In this document: piece after piece, positions 42,198-52,152 of the stretch
How positions within the stretch are numbered: position 1 is the first letter of the stretch
How the letters are laid out: each line of letters opens with the position of its first letter
Source: G963677445 sp963678275
GTDB lineage: Bacteria; Bacteroidota; Ignavibacteria; Ignavibacteriales; Melioribacteraceae
Direction of reading: 5' to 3'
DNA: 64,000 nucleotides
Assembly: GCA_963678275.1 (NCBI GenBank)
Contig: OY782765.1
Coordinates: 3,224,001-3,288,000 of the forward strand
Position numbers and translations under genes: made by a program
Notes under the pieces: generated by a model
Told to the model about the DNA's origin: nothing
The model's input: only the letters and a program-made list of their open reading frames with translations
Database searches by the model: none

Positions 42198-45100
42198 TCA
42201 CTTCAAAAGCATCATCTTCTTAATCCCCGAATAACTCTTACCATCAATGCCATCAACAGAAATTTTGCAGAAATACACACCGCTGGAAAGGTTCCGGGCG
42301 TTAAATTTTATGTTGTAATTGCCGGGGGGCTGGCTGTTTTGGGTTTCTTTAAATACCTGTTCGCCGAGGGTGTTGTAGATTTCGATTTGCACTTCAGCAT
42401 CTACCGGGAGGGAATATGAAATGGTTGTTTCGGGATTGAAGGGATTGGGGTAATTCTGCCGCATGGCGAAGCGGGTTGGGATTTCATCCTGCCCGCTAAA
42501 TTCATATTCGAGGGATACAATCAGGAAGCGGGCTTCAATCCATTCGGGGTCTTTCTGGTCCGGCTGGGGGGAGCTGCCGAGGGTTCCATGGTTGCCGTGA
42601 GTTGTGAGATCTGCCGCTGTTTGTCCGGCGCCTTCATCGAGCTGCCAGTATCCCGCGAGTCCGCTATCGGGAGTGACGTAATAAACTTCATCCAGTTGTT
42701 TATTCATTAAAGCATTTATCTGCTCCCCGGTTCCGGCTTTATTCCAGATTCTCACCTCATCAATCCTGCCGTTAAATACCCTGCCTGGAAAGCCGGTTGA
42801 TTCTCCTATCATAAGAGCATTACTGTTGCCCCGGATATTTATTCCGGCGGCTGTCTGGCTTTTAACCTCCTCACCATTAACATAGAGAACCATTTTCTGG
42901 CCGTCATAGGTTGCGGCGATATGCTGCCATTTATTCAGCTCCACCACGTTTTCATCCGAGGTAAGCTCATACCACGCGCCATTCCCCAAAACAATATTGA
43001 TCTGACCATTTCCTCCGCAGCGAAGTGAATAACCGTAATCTGCCCCCGCTCCTCCGGAATAGTCTTTCGAAATTACCACTCCCTGCCATACCTGCTCTTT
43101 AAACTGAGAGGGATTTATCCATGCTTCCAGGGTTATCTCACTGCCTGTTAGATTTAGCGAACTGCCTGCGCCGCAATTGAGCAGGTCATCAGTTCCGTCA
43201 AAATTAAGTGCATAACCGGAGGTATCTACAAATGTTTCCCCGGTTGTAAACTGCCATATTTCTCCCGCGGTGGTGAAATATTTGTTTCTTTCCGTTATCT
43301 GCCAGTAATATATGGTATTGGCGTCCATTAAACCCGGATTAAAAGCTGCTTCCGCCTGATTGCCGGCAAAGGGGGGTGGATTAACCTGGCCGAAATAAAC
43401 ATCATGTGAGGTGGCGCCGGAACCGGAAAGCCAGGAGAGTGAAATATTCCTGCTTATATTCACGGCGTTATTTTCGGGGGTAGGCGCTGAGGACTGAGCG
43501 GGTGGCGAAAACCATTCGAAAATTGTTGAAACCGGGTCGGAGCTTCTGAAGTTTTTACCGACCGCTTCAAGTTCTATCGTCACCAGGCTGTCTTCAATTT
43601 CATTACCTATATAAGGGACAAAATATGCGTTATTGGGTGTAGCTCCCAGGAAAACACGGCTGCCGTCGTTGTTCTTTTTATAAATGTTATAACAGTGAAT
43701 ATCATCAGGTGAATGATCCCACCGGAGCCGCAAAGTAATATAGTTTTCCTCCTGCGTTTTTTTCTCAATAAACAAATTTGCGGGGGGCGCGGGAGTTTCC
43801 GCGGGAATATTATACACCCCGATTCTGCCGATTTTTATTTCGTAGTCAGCGTTTCCGTTGCTCAAAAATTTTAGTGATATCGAAGCGAGAGTTTTGCCCG
43901 CGTAAGGAGAAAGGTCAAGAGTTTTTACTTCCCAGTCGTTTGTTGAGACACTTCCGGCGTTGATGAATTGATATACACCCGGATCTTCTTCGAAAAGCAA
44001 ACCTGCCTGCATGGAGGTTTCCCCCGCCTCGGGTTTTTTCAGGGTTATATCCAGTCTTGTATTTGAGGTTATATCCAGCCTGGTTTTATACAGTTTTATA
44101 TGGTTATCGGATGATAGATTTCCCGAAATCTTTAAACAATTCCCTCCATAATAAGCTTCGGTAAAATCAAATTCGGGAGTAAGTTTTTCCCCCTGCGAAT
44201 CAACAATCCATTTCCATGTTGGGAGAATTTCCTGAAGCGAGAGGTTATTCCAGCCCTGCTCAAGCCACTTATCGGGGCATATCATTTCACCTTCTATAAA
44301 ATATTTATCCCCGGCGCCGAAATTAAAGTTTGTGAAAAATGGCATATCATTTATAACCGAGTTAGCCGGAATGTAATGAGCGATTCCTTTCCATGCCTGG
44401 GTGGTGGTTGTGTTGGAAGGATCACCATTGGGCCCTGACCAGAAGCGGCTTTCTCTCGCGAGGTTTTCATCAATAGCCGCGGCCTGCCACCAGAGGAAAT
44501 CATCCGGCCGATACATACCGAGTGAAGTTACATGTTCCTGCCCTTCCGGAAATACTCCGTTCCAGTTAACATAAGTGTTGTAGCCATTGACGGCTATATC
44601 AATTCCCGCGTATAATTCGTAAGGATCACGGCCGAGATTCCTGGCGTAGCTGTTTGAATTGGCCAGTTTTGTTGAAGTCCAGCCGAAATCAAGAAACATA
44701 TAATCGGAAACCCTGGTGGAGCCATCCTGGAAAAAACGGTCGTTATTGGCATTTAGCTGTTCCTGCCAGTAAATGGCTCCCGTTTCGGTCATGGCGTCAT
44801 ACCAGTAAACCTCGAGGTCGCTATTGGCTTTGATATATTTCATCAATTCAATTATTTCGTTTGCCAGAGCGGCGTTGCCTCCCGCTGTTTCCTGGTTGAT
44901 AAACCAGCCGTCAAAGCCGAAATATTCAGCGGTTTCTATCATTTTATCGGCGATTATATAACTATCGCCATCTTTTTCCACAAAATTCCATACCCAGTTG
45001 ATTTGACCTCCATAAGCAGTCGGGGCGAAAAAAACGTTGCTCATTATCGGCACTCCGTTTCTGTGCGCGGCGTCCACCGCCGCGGCTGCCGGTATCACCA

Positions 45101-45539
45101 CATTTATTCCCGCTACTCCCGGGCCGCCCCCCCAGTATACCATCACATCGGTGTACTGCCAGTTACTGTATGCGTATAATCCCATTTTATTCAGGATTCC
45201 CTGCGCGGGAACGGATCCGCCGGAGAATACCGGCAGGGGGGAAACTCCCGCCCCATCCATCCGCGCGTGAGAATTTACGATTGTCTGCTCTGTTAAAAAC
45301 CGGTCTCCTAATGGTACAGAACTCCTGTTATAAGGAGCTTCCGGATCAGAGGCCGGATCATAATTTTTGAATTCCTCCATCGTGAAATATTGAGCGTAGG
45401 GAAGATCGGACGGGGCGTTTTTATGTGTGTCGGAATAAATACTAAAAGATTTATCCTTGTCCTTTTGCGCCATTATTGGGGGTATGGAAGAAAAAATGTA
45501 GATAAAGAGTATCAAAAAGGAAAATTTTGTTGTTTTCAT
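42198..45539 (-). CDS. Secreted GH85 endo-beta-N-acetylglucosaminidase with LamG-like and T9SS domains
   Basis: 1113 residues from the ATG at 45539 (a TTG at 45587 is in frame but would spoil the signal peptide, MKTTKFSFLILFIYIFSS). The GH85 barrel occupies about 80-440 and includes YSNWQYTDVMVYWGG, VPIMSNVFF and the catalytic FDGWFINQE with Asn215 and Glu217, as in eukaryotic and bacterial ENGases that cut the chitobiose core of N-glycans. A fibronectin-like part and a LamG3 lectin domain (ALNFDGTDDLLNCG onward) follow, then the type A sorting domain (QNYPNPFNPETTISYSLP, end KKMMLLK). The enzyme would act on host, algal or other glycoprotein glycans outside the cell. No sugar-uptake genes are beside it. 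Confidence 0.92.
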   Translation of the reverse strand: MKTTKFSFLILFIYIFSSIPPIMAQKDKDKSFSIYSDTHKNAPSDLPYAQYFTMEEFKNYDPASDPEAPYNRSSVPLGDRFLTEQTIVNSHARMDGAGVSPLPVFSGGSVPAQGILNKMGLYAYSNWQYTDVMVYWGGGPGVAGINVVIPAAAAVDAAHRNGVPIMSNVFFAPTAYGGQINWVWNFVEKDGDSYIIADKMIETAEYFGFDGWFINQETAGGNAALANEIIELMKYIKANSDLEVYWYDAMTETGAIYWQEQLNANNDRFFQDGSTRVSDYMFLDFGWTSTKLANSNSYARNLGRDPYELYAGIDIAVNGYNTYVNWNGVFPEGQEHVTSLGMYRPDDFLWWQAAAIDENLARESRFWSGPNGDPSNTTTTQAWKGIAHYIPANSVINDMPFFTNFNFGAGDKYFIEGEMICPDKWLEQGWNNLSLQEILPTWKWIVDSQGEKLTPEFDFTEAYYGGNCLKISGNLSSDNHIKLYKTRLDITSNTRLDITLKKPEAGETSMQAGLLFEEDPGVYQFINAGSVSTNDWEVKTLDLSPYAGKTLASISLKFLSNGNADYEIKIGRIGVYNIPAETPAPPANLFIEKKTQEENYITLRLRWDHSPDDIHCYNIYKKNNDGSRVFLGATPNNAYFVPYIGNEIEDSLVTIELEAVGKNFRSSDPVSTIFEWFSPPAQSSAPTPENNAVNISRNISLSWLSGSGATSHDVYFGQVNPPPFAGNQAEAAFNPGLMDANTIYYWQITERNKYFTTAGEIWQFTTGETFVDTSGYALNFDGTDDLLNCGAGSSLNLTGSEITLEAWINPSQFKEQVWQGVVISKDYSGGAGADYGYSLRCGGNGQINIVLGNGAWYELTSDENVVELNKWQHIAATYDGQKMVLYVNGEEVKSQTAAGINIRGNSNALMIGESTGFPGRVFNGRIDEVRIWNKAGTGEQINALMNKQLDEVYYVTPDSGLAGYWQLDEGAGQTAADLTTHGNHGTLGSSPQPDQKDPEWIEARFLIVSLEYEFSGQDEIPTRFAMRQNYPNPFNPETTISYSLPVDAEVQIEIYNTLGEQVFKETQNSQPPGNYNIKFNARNLSSGVYFCKISVDGIDGKSYSGIKKMMLLK

Positions 45540-45711
45540 CAAAATACCGGGTCTGCTTTTTGTGTGGAATTGATTTTTTTGTACCAAATCGAAATGTTAC
45601 AATTTAACGAAATGAAAAGGGAAATCAAAAAGGAGGCATTGGCAATAAAGGAGGAGGAAAACGGGGGGCCTAGAAACACCCCCGCTAAATAAAAATATTT
45701 GAAAATGTTTT

Positions 45712-47565
45712 TTATTTCAACAGAATAATTTTTCTGGTGATATATTGTTTGCCTGCTGATAATTTTATTATGTATACTCCGCTGACGTAATCCCCCATTT
45801 CCACCACAACAGAATAACGGCCCGGAGTTTTATATTCATTGAGTAAGGTTTTAATTTTTTCTCCTTTTATATCAAATAATTCAGATGTCACCAGAGAATA
45901 TTCCGGAACCGAATACTCCAGTTTTGTTGAAGGGTTGAAGGGATTGGGGTAAGCTTCGGAAAGATAAAATTCCGAAGGAAGTGTCTCCTCTCTTTTAATA
46001 TTTGTCAGGGTGGTATCGCCATAAACCACTCCGTCAATAACGGCGCCACGTAGAATCACATAATCGGAATAAAAATCACCGCTTGAATGTGATTTAATTT
46101 TGCCTATTCCCTGGAGAAATTGATAATCAAAATTAAAAAGATAATAATTGTCATCTATTTCAAAATTTCGGTAAATTCTTTCATTCCCGGCATAAAGTGT
46201 ATCGATTCCTTCGGTACATACAATTTTTAAATCGCCATTACTACGAACAATTTCACCGTCAACCGCCTTTAGGTCATAACATAATTGATCTTCTCCCGAA
46301 TAAAATTGGTAATACTTTCCTCCTTTAGGATCTTCTCTTATATAAGAATAGTCAATTGATGTTCCGCATATGCTTTTCATTATAAAGTAAGTCTGGTTGT
46401 TGATTATTGTATCATTGTTTATTATCTCATTTTTGAACCAGTACTCACGGGTATTTGGAGGCGCTACTGAATAATCAACATGATTCTCATAATATGTCCA
46501 TGAATTACCAACAGCAAGAGGAAACATCCGGGAACTCAGATCAGAAGGGAGCTCCAACAGAATTTCTTTTTCATCCCCATCTCTTTTATATATATAATAA
46601 GCAGATGCAAAATAGAACTGTTTGCTGGTTGGCGACCGGTATATACCTGTAATTTTTTTATCATGTTGAAAAGCAACTTCCAGATAACTAAGAGAATCAG
46701 AGCCGGGAGAATTTGAATAAATGTCAGTAATTTCCGCAAAAAAAGCTCTCTGTCCATACTTTTCACCGGTTGCCGGGAGAAGGTTTTCAGGTTCCGGTCC
46801 CAAAAAATCAAAGCATAAATTATAAAAATAGTCGACTTCAACCGCATAAAAATGGGCATAACAAACATTATTATGATAAGTAACCGCGGCCATGGCGCCA
46901 TTTAAATTATCATAAACCAGCCTGCTCTCAGTATTCCAGTGATTAAAAAATGAATGGTGGTCATCATAGCTGAGTCCTCTGTCATCAGACTCGATAAGGC
47001 TGCCATATAGATCAACGCCATAAATGCTGCCTTTAAACGGGCACACATTCAGCATCCTGAATTCGGGAGCATCGCTGATATCTGTCCATGTAATTCCCCG
47101 ATCAGTTGAATGAATCAGTTTGTATGTCTGGGCAAGTGTATCAATTATATTCGCATATGTAAGATTGGAAATGTTATCGACAAATACTTTGCAGATATGC
47201 CCGGGGTATTCAATGATACTTCCGTCAAACTTGAGGATAAACACCTTGTCCGGTTCATCCATCATCGCGCCGCCGGTTATGAATTTCCAGGGATCGTTGT
47301 CAAAAAACTGAACGGTGTGATAATGTTTGTCTGTAGCAGCCGGATCAAGCAGCAGAGTATCCTCTCTTGTCTGAGCGTTCAGATAACGGATAGGCAGGGT
47401 TCTGATAATATCGTCTGATGGATACCACACATCAGATTTTCTGTAGAAAATATGGACATCACCTGATGAATCTTCTATCGCGTCCATCCTCACAATTCTT
47501 TCATCCGGTTGGGCGGTAAGGCGCAAAATAGTCACAGACATAAATAGTAGTATAAGTTTTTTCAT
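45712..47565 (-). CDS. Tandem T9SS-sorted paralogue 1
   Basis: 617 residues, signal peptide to about residue 18 (LTAQ). The mature start RMDAIEDSSGDVHIFYRKSD and the sorting domain (EAYPNPFNPSTKLEYSVPEY, end TRKIILLK) are nearly identical to those of the next two genes. The middle (about 300-520), with MFPLAVGNSWTYYENHV and KGGKYYQFYSGED, differs clearly from gene 3 and moderately from gene 2. GGAGAG serves the ATG. It is the last of three same-strand genes separated by 15 bases. Function is unknown; the propeller-like DRGITWTDISDAPEF motif hints at a surface binding protein. Confidence 0.88.
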   Translation of the reverse strand: MKKLILLFMSVTILRLTAQPDERIVRMDAIEDSSGDVHIFYRKSDVWYPSDDIIRTLPIRYLNAQTREDTLLLDPAATDKHYHTVQFFDNDPWKFITGGAMMDEPDKVFILKFDGSIIEYPGHICKVFVDNISNLTYANIIDTLAQTYKLIHSTDRGITWTDISDAPEFRMLNVCPFKGSIYGVDLYGSLIESDDRGLSYDDHHSFFNHWNTESRLVYDNLNGAMAAVTYHNNVCYAHFYAVEVDYFYNLCFDFLGPEPENLLPATGEKYGQRAFFAEITDIYSNSPGSDSLSYLEVAFQHDKKITGIYRSPTSKQFYFASAYYIYKRDGDEKEILLELPSDLSSRMFPLAVGNSWTYYENHVDYSVAPPNTREYWFKNEIINNDTIINNQTYFIMKSICGTSIDYSYIREDPKGGKYYQFYSGEDQLCYDLKAVDGEIVRSNGDLKIVCTEGIDTLYAGNERIYRNFEIDDNYYLFNFDYQFLQGIGKIKSHSSGDFYSDYVILRGAVIDGVVYGDTTLTNIKREETLPSEFYLSEAYPNPFNPSTKLEYSVPEYSLVTSELFDIKGEKIKTLLNEYKTPGRYSVVVEMGDYVSGVYIIKLSAGKQYITRKIILLK

Positions 47566-47580
47566 TTTCTCTCCGAAATT

Positions 47581-49437
47581 CTATTTCAAGAGAATAATTT
47601 TTCTGGTGATATATTGTTTGCCTGCTGATAATTTTATTATGTATACTCCGCTGACGTAATCCCCCATTTCCACCACAACAGAATAACGGCCCGGAGTTTT
47701 ATATTCATTGAGTAAGGTTTTAATTTTTTCTCCTTTTATATCAAATAATTCAGATGTCACCAGAGAATATTCCGGAACCGAATAATCCAGTTTTGTTGAA
47801 GGGTTGAAGGGATTGGGGTAAGCTTCGGAAAGATAAAATTCCGAAGGAAGTGTCTCCTCTCTTTTAATATTTGTCAGGGTGGTATCGCCATAAACCACTC
47901 CGTCAATAACAGCGCCGATCAGCGTTCTGTAGCTCGATGAAAAATCACCGCTGGAATGCGATTTAATCTTACCTATTCCCTGGAGAAACTGAAAGTCAAA
48001 ATCATTCAGATAACTATTATCATCCTTTTCAAATTTCCGGCAGAGCCTATTATTTCCGGCATAAAGTGAATCTTTTTCCTCAATGCATTTAATTTGCACA
48101 CCGCTATGACTATGGACAACTTCACCTTCAATAGCTTTCAGGTCATAATATAAAATTTCTTCTCCATCTGAAAACATATAAAACTTTCCCCCGAGTGGGT
48201 CCTCTCTTAAATAATAATATTTAATCCCGGCCTGTGATGTGCTTCTCATAATAAAGTAAGTTTTATTATTTATTACAGTATCTCTGTCCAGTATTGTATC
48301 CTTTATTCTGTATTCAACAGTATTAGGCCCTCCCCAGCCGATGGAGCTGATACTAATGAAATTATATAACCAGCAGTTACCTTTTTTTAACGGAAAAAGC
48401 TCCGAGCAGGCATCAGAATTTATTTCAAATATTTTTGTTAATTCATCTCCTTCTTTTTTATATATATAATAAGATGATGAAATATATAGCTGGTCATTTG
48501 AAGGGGATCGGTACATACCGGTGATTTTTTTATCGATATTAAGAATAAGTTCCGGAATGCCGAGGGAATCGTTGCCGGATGAATTTGTATATATATTGGC
48601 GGCATCCGCAAAAAAAGCTCTCTGTCCATACCTTTCACCTGTTGCAGGGACAAGGTTTTCGGGGTCCGGTCCTAAAAAATCAATGTACAAATTATAAAAG
48701 TAATCGACTTCAACGGCATAAAAATAGGCATAACAAATATTGTTATGATAAGTAACCGCGGCCATGGCGCCATTTAAATTATCATAAACCAGCCTGCTCT
48801 CAGTATTCCAGTGATTAAAAAATGAATGGTGGTCATCATAGCTGAGTCCTCTGTCATCAGACTCGATAAGGCTGCCATATAGATCAACGCCATAAATGCT
48901 GCCTTTAAACGGGCACACATTCAGCATCCTGAATTCGGGAGCATCGCTGATATCTGTCCATGTAATTCCCCGATCAGTTGAATGAATCAGTTTGTATGTC
49001 TGGGCAAGTGTATCAATTATATTCGCGTATGTAAGATTGGAAATGTTATCGACAAATACTTTGCAGATATGCCCGGGGTATTCAATGATACTTCCGTCAA
49101 ACTTGAGGATAAACACCTTGTCCGGTTTATCCCCAAAAGCGCCTCCTGTAATATATTTCCAGGGATCGTTGTCAAAAAACTGAAAGGTGTGATAATGTTT
49201 GTTTGTAGCAGCCGGATCAAGCAGAAGGGTATCCTGTTTAGACTGCGCGTTTAAGTATCGCACAGGTAATGTTCTGATAATATTTTCGGATGGAAAAAGT
49301 TTATCAGACATTCTGTAAATAATATGAACATCACCTGATGAATCTTCTATCGCGTCCATCCTCACAATTCTTTCATCCGGTTGGGCGGTAAGGCGCAAAA
49401 TGGTCATAAACATAAAAAGCAGTATAAGTTTTTTCAT
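47581..49437 (-). CDS. Tandem T9SS-sorted paralogue 2
   Basis: 618 residues. About the first 300 and last 110 residues are almost the same as in paralogue 1, with single changes such as IIYRMSDKLFPSENIIRT for IFYRKSDVWYPSDDIIRT. The middle (about 310-510, with LFPLKKGNCWLYNFISISS) is diverged. GGAGGG precedes the ATG. The shared 15-base spacer and near-identical 5' halves point to a recent duplication of paralogue 1, or to gene conversion. No catalytic motif was recognised. Confidence 0.88.
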   Translation of the reverse strand: MKKLILLFMFMTILRLTAQPDERIVRMDAIEDSSGDVHIIYRMSDKLFPSENIIRTLPVRYLNAQSKQDTLLLDPAATNKHYHTFQFFDNDPWKYITGGAFGDKPDKVFILKFDGSIIEYPGHICKVFVDNISNLTYANIIDTLAQTYKLIHSTDRGITWTDISDAPEFRMLNVCPFKGSIYGVDLYGSLIESDDRGLSYDDHHSFFNHWNTESRLVYDNLNGAMAAVTYHNNICYAYFYAVEVDYFYNLYIDFLGPDPENLVPATGERYGQRAFFADAANIYTNSSGNDSLGIPELILNIDKKITGMYRSPSNDQLYISSSYYIYKKEGDELTKIFEINSDACSELFPLKKGNCWLYNFISISSIGWGGPNTVEYRIKDTILDRDTVINNKTYFIMRSTSQAGIKYYYLREDPLGGKFYMFSDGEEILYYDLKAIEGEVVHSHSGVQIKCIEEKDSLYAGNNRLCRKFEKDDNSYLNDFDFQFLQGIGKIKSHSSGDFSSSYRTLIGAVIDGVVYGDTTLTNIKREETLPSEFYLSEAYPNPFNPSTKLDYSVPEYSLVTSELFDIKGEKIKTLLNEYKTPGRYSVVVEMGDYVSGVYIIKLSAGKQYITRKIILLK

Positions 49438-49452
49438 TTTCCCTCCGAAATT

Positions 49453-51288
49453 CTATTTCAAAAGAATAATTTTTCTGGTGATATATTGTTTGCCTGCTGA
49501 TAATTTTATTATATATACTCCGCTGACGTAATTCCCCATTTCCACCACAACAGAATAACGGCCCGGCGCTTTATTTTCATTGAGTAAGGTTCTAATTTTT
49601 TCTCCTTTTATATCAAATAATTCCGCTGTTACCAGAGAATATTCCGGAACCGAATAATCCAGTTTTGTTGAAGGGTTGAAGGGATTGGGGTAAGCTTCGG
49701 AAAGTGAAAAGTTCTCTGGTGTTATTTCCGGTTCCTTTACAGATGTAATATTTGTATCGCCATAAACCACTCCGTTTATGTATGCGCCGCGGAGGGTTAC
49801 TGTTAATGTTGAAAATGGGTTATAACTCCCGGTAAAAGTCGGACCAATGCCATTAAGGAATTTATACTCTGTATTGCCGCAGGTTCCGGTAGAAAATAAA
49901 TCTTTTTCAACATTTGAATAATTATTGAAATTCAAAAAGGTTTCTTCCTCACAAAAATATCTTGAAGAGTAGGCCCCGACAACTGAATCATAAGCAGCCG
50001 CTCGCATATCAAGAAAAAGTGAGGGCGCGTTATCTTTATAATCAAATATCTTTCCATTCTTATCAACCCTTCGGTAAATTAGGAAAATCGAATTATGTGA
50101 ATATTCAGCAATTTTCGACCAGATATAACCATTTATCAATACGCTGTCATCAGTCACCTGCAATTTTTTCTGGTAAAAAATTATATCCTCACTATTCCCG
50201 GAATTATAAAGATAACAATCATAAAACCATGAATTCCCTTTTTTCAAGGGGAAATAATGATGGCTTTGATTTCCGTTAAGCGCGAGTAAAGTATCCAGTT
50301 TTTCTCCATTATTTCGCATAATAAAATAATTCGAGGAGAAATAAAAAATATCATCTGCGTATGAAGGGCGAAATAGTCCGTTTATCCCTTTTGGAAGGCT
50401 CTCTATCGGTTCAATATAAAACAAAGAATCCACGCTGGCTCCACAAGTATAGAGTATATTTTTCAATCCGACAAAAATTCTCTGACCATATTTTTCTCCT
50501 GGTGCGCAAGCGAACATCAAATCCTTCTCATATCCTGTATAAACATCAGTAAATAAATCATAATCAACCGGAAGAAACTCAAAATGGCATTTGCCGTCAA
50601 TTAAACATGAGGCTGCTACAGTTCCCCGTGTATTGTCATAAAATATTCTTGCCGAATTATCCCAGCATTCAGTGAAGGAAATTTGAAATGAATTGTTTCC
50701 TCTATTCTCAGATTCAATAATACCTCCATTGTCATTATAACCAAATATGCTTTCTCGGAACGGGCAGACATTCAGCATCCTGAATTCGGGGGCATCGCTG
50801 ATATCTGTCCATGTAATTCCCCGATCAGTTGAATGAATCAGTTTGTATGTCTGGGCAAGTGTATCAATTATATTCGCGTATGTAAGATTGGAAATGTTAT
50901 CGACAAATACTTTGCAGATATGCCCGGGGTATTCAATGATACTTCCGTCAAACTTGTGGATAAACACCTTGTCCGGTTTATCCCCAAAAGCGCCTCCTGT
51001 AATATATTTCCAGGGATCGTTGTCAAAAAACTGAACAGTGTGATAATGTTTGTTTGTTGTTGCAGGATCAAGCAGCAGAGTATCCTCTCTGGTCTGAGCG
51101 TTCAGATAACGGATAGGCAGGGTTCTGATAATATCGTCTGATGGATACCATACATCAGATTTTCTGTAAAAAATATGCACACCTCCCGATGAATCCTCAA
51201 TTGCGTCCATCCTCACAATTCTTTCATCCAGTTGGGCGGTAAGGCCCGAAATAAACACAAAGTAAATCAACGGTAATAATTTTTTCAT
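49453..51288 (-). CDS. Tandem T9SS-sorted paralogue 3
   Basis: 611 residues from the ATG at 51288, which follows GGAGGGAGT; the frame opens earlier, at 51375. The first 185 mature residues match paralogues 1 and 2 almost exactly (for example FVDNISNLTYANIIDTLAQT), then the sequence departs after NVCPF and shares only scattered motifs (YGQR, FPLKKGNSW) until the sorting domain, which is again near-identical. This mosaic layout suggests that a variable middle is set between conserved ends. It is the first gene of the three-gene set. Confidence 0.88.
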   Translation of the reverse strand: MKKLLPLIYFVFISGLTAQLDERIVRMDAIEDSSGGVHIFYRKSDVWYPSDDIIRTLPIRYLNAQTREDTLLLDPATTNKHYHTVQFFDNDPWKYITGGAFGDKPDKVFIHKFDGSIIEYPGHICKVFVDNISNLTYANIIDTLAQTYKLIHSTDRGITWTDISDAPEFRMLNVCPFRESIFGYNDNGGIIESENRGNNSFQISFTECWDNSARIFYDNTRGTVAASCLIDGKCHFEFLPVDYDLFTDVYTGYEKDLMFACAPGEKYGQRIFVGLKNILYTCGASVDSLFYIEPIESLPKGINGLFRPSYADDIFYFSSNYFIMRNNGEKLDTLLALNGNQSHHYFPLKKGNSWFYDCYLYNSGNSEDIIFYQKKLQVTDDSVLINGYIWSKIAEYSHNSIFLIYRRVDKNGKIFDYKDNAPSLFLDMRAAAYDSVVGAYSSRYFCEEETFLNFNNYSNVEKDLFSTGTCGNTEYKFLNGIGPTFTGSYNPFSTLTVTLRGAYINGVVYGDTNITSVKEPEITPENFSLSEAYPNPFNPSTKLDYSVPEYSLVTAELFDIKGEKIRTLLNENKAPGRYSVVVEMGNYVSGVYIIKLSAGKQYITRKIILLK

Positions 51289-51430
51289 ACTCCCTCCTCT
51301 GTTCAATAAATATTCTTCAATAATACCATAATTTTTCATAGAATATAAAAAACGGGTTCGTAAATAGAAAGGCAAAAATGAAACTTTATTTTAGAATTTT
51401 CGTTCTCACAATAAACAGACATGAGGTCTT

Positions 51431-51976
51431 ATGAAATATTTTAAATATTTTTTCCTCTTTTCTCTTATCACAACAAGCCCGATTTTTTCACAGGGGATAT
51501 ATTTCGGAGTAAATTTCCAGCCATTCAGCTATTCAACCGATGAAGCCGACACACCCGTTATGGGGGGAACTATGGGTATGATAGATGACGGATTCAGCTT
51601 CATGATGAACCTTTACCTGGGCGATACAGATAAACCTGGTTTTACATCAGCCTCTTCAAAAATGACATACCGGGAAGTTACCGCCGGGGGGTCTGTGTTA
51701 TATGGCTTTGGTTTCCTTGACCGAATAAACAGCAGACAATTCTCAATAAAACCAGCGCTCGGCGCGTCTGTGTTATTTTTTGAAGAAAGGTTATATAACG
51801 GGGCGGATGATGATGATCCTGAAACGAATGAAGAACAGAGATTTGGCGTAACAGCCGGAGTAATTGGCAATGTAAGTATATTTGGATACCAGGCAGCATA
51901 TAATTCAGCGGCGGAGGATATCTTTTACGGGGTATCTGTTGATATATGGAGTTTAGCGGCGGCGTTTGTTAATTGA
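51431..51976 (+). CDS. Predicted outer-membrane protein, small
   Basis: 181 residues with a signal peptide (about 1-20, ending IFSQ). Alternating hydrophobic residues (GIYFGVNFQPFSY, GGSVLYGFGFLDR, FSIKPALGASVLFF, FGVTAGVIGNVSIFGY) suggest an eight-stranded beta-barrel. No family was recognised. It has a GAGGTC ribosome site and is divergent from the tandem T9SS genes. It is followed by 175 bases of non-coding DNA and the amine oxidase. Confidence 0.7.
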   Translation: MKYFKYFFLFSLITTSPIFSQGIYFGVNFQPFSYSTDEADTPVMGGTMGMIDDGFSFMMNLYLGDTDKPGFTSASSKMTYREVTAGGSVLYGFGFLDRINSRQFSIKPALGASVLFFEERLYNGADDDDPETNEEQRFGVTAGVIGNVSIFGYQAAYNSAAEDIFYGVSVDIWSLAAAFVN

Positions 51977-52152
51977 CTGTGCCGGCGGAAGCAGGGAAAA
52001 TTTATGCGCTTTGTTAATTATTTACTTCTTATAGCTGAAAATTGGATTCGTATCGCGCTTAAAAGCAGGACAAAGTAATTAATCGGCAAATATTTTTACC
52101 GGTTTTTTCAGGCCCGGCCGGTTTGGGATATAAAAATATATTGGAGTAAACC

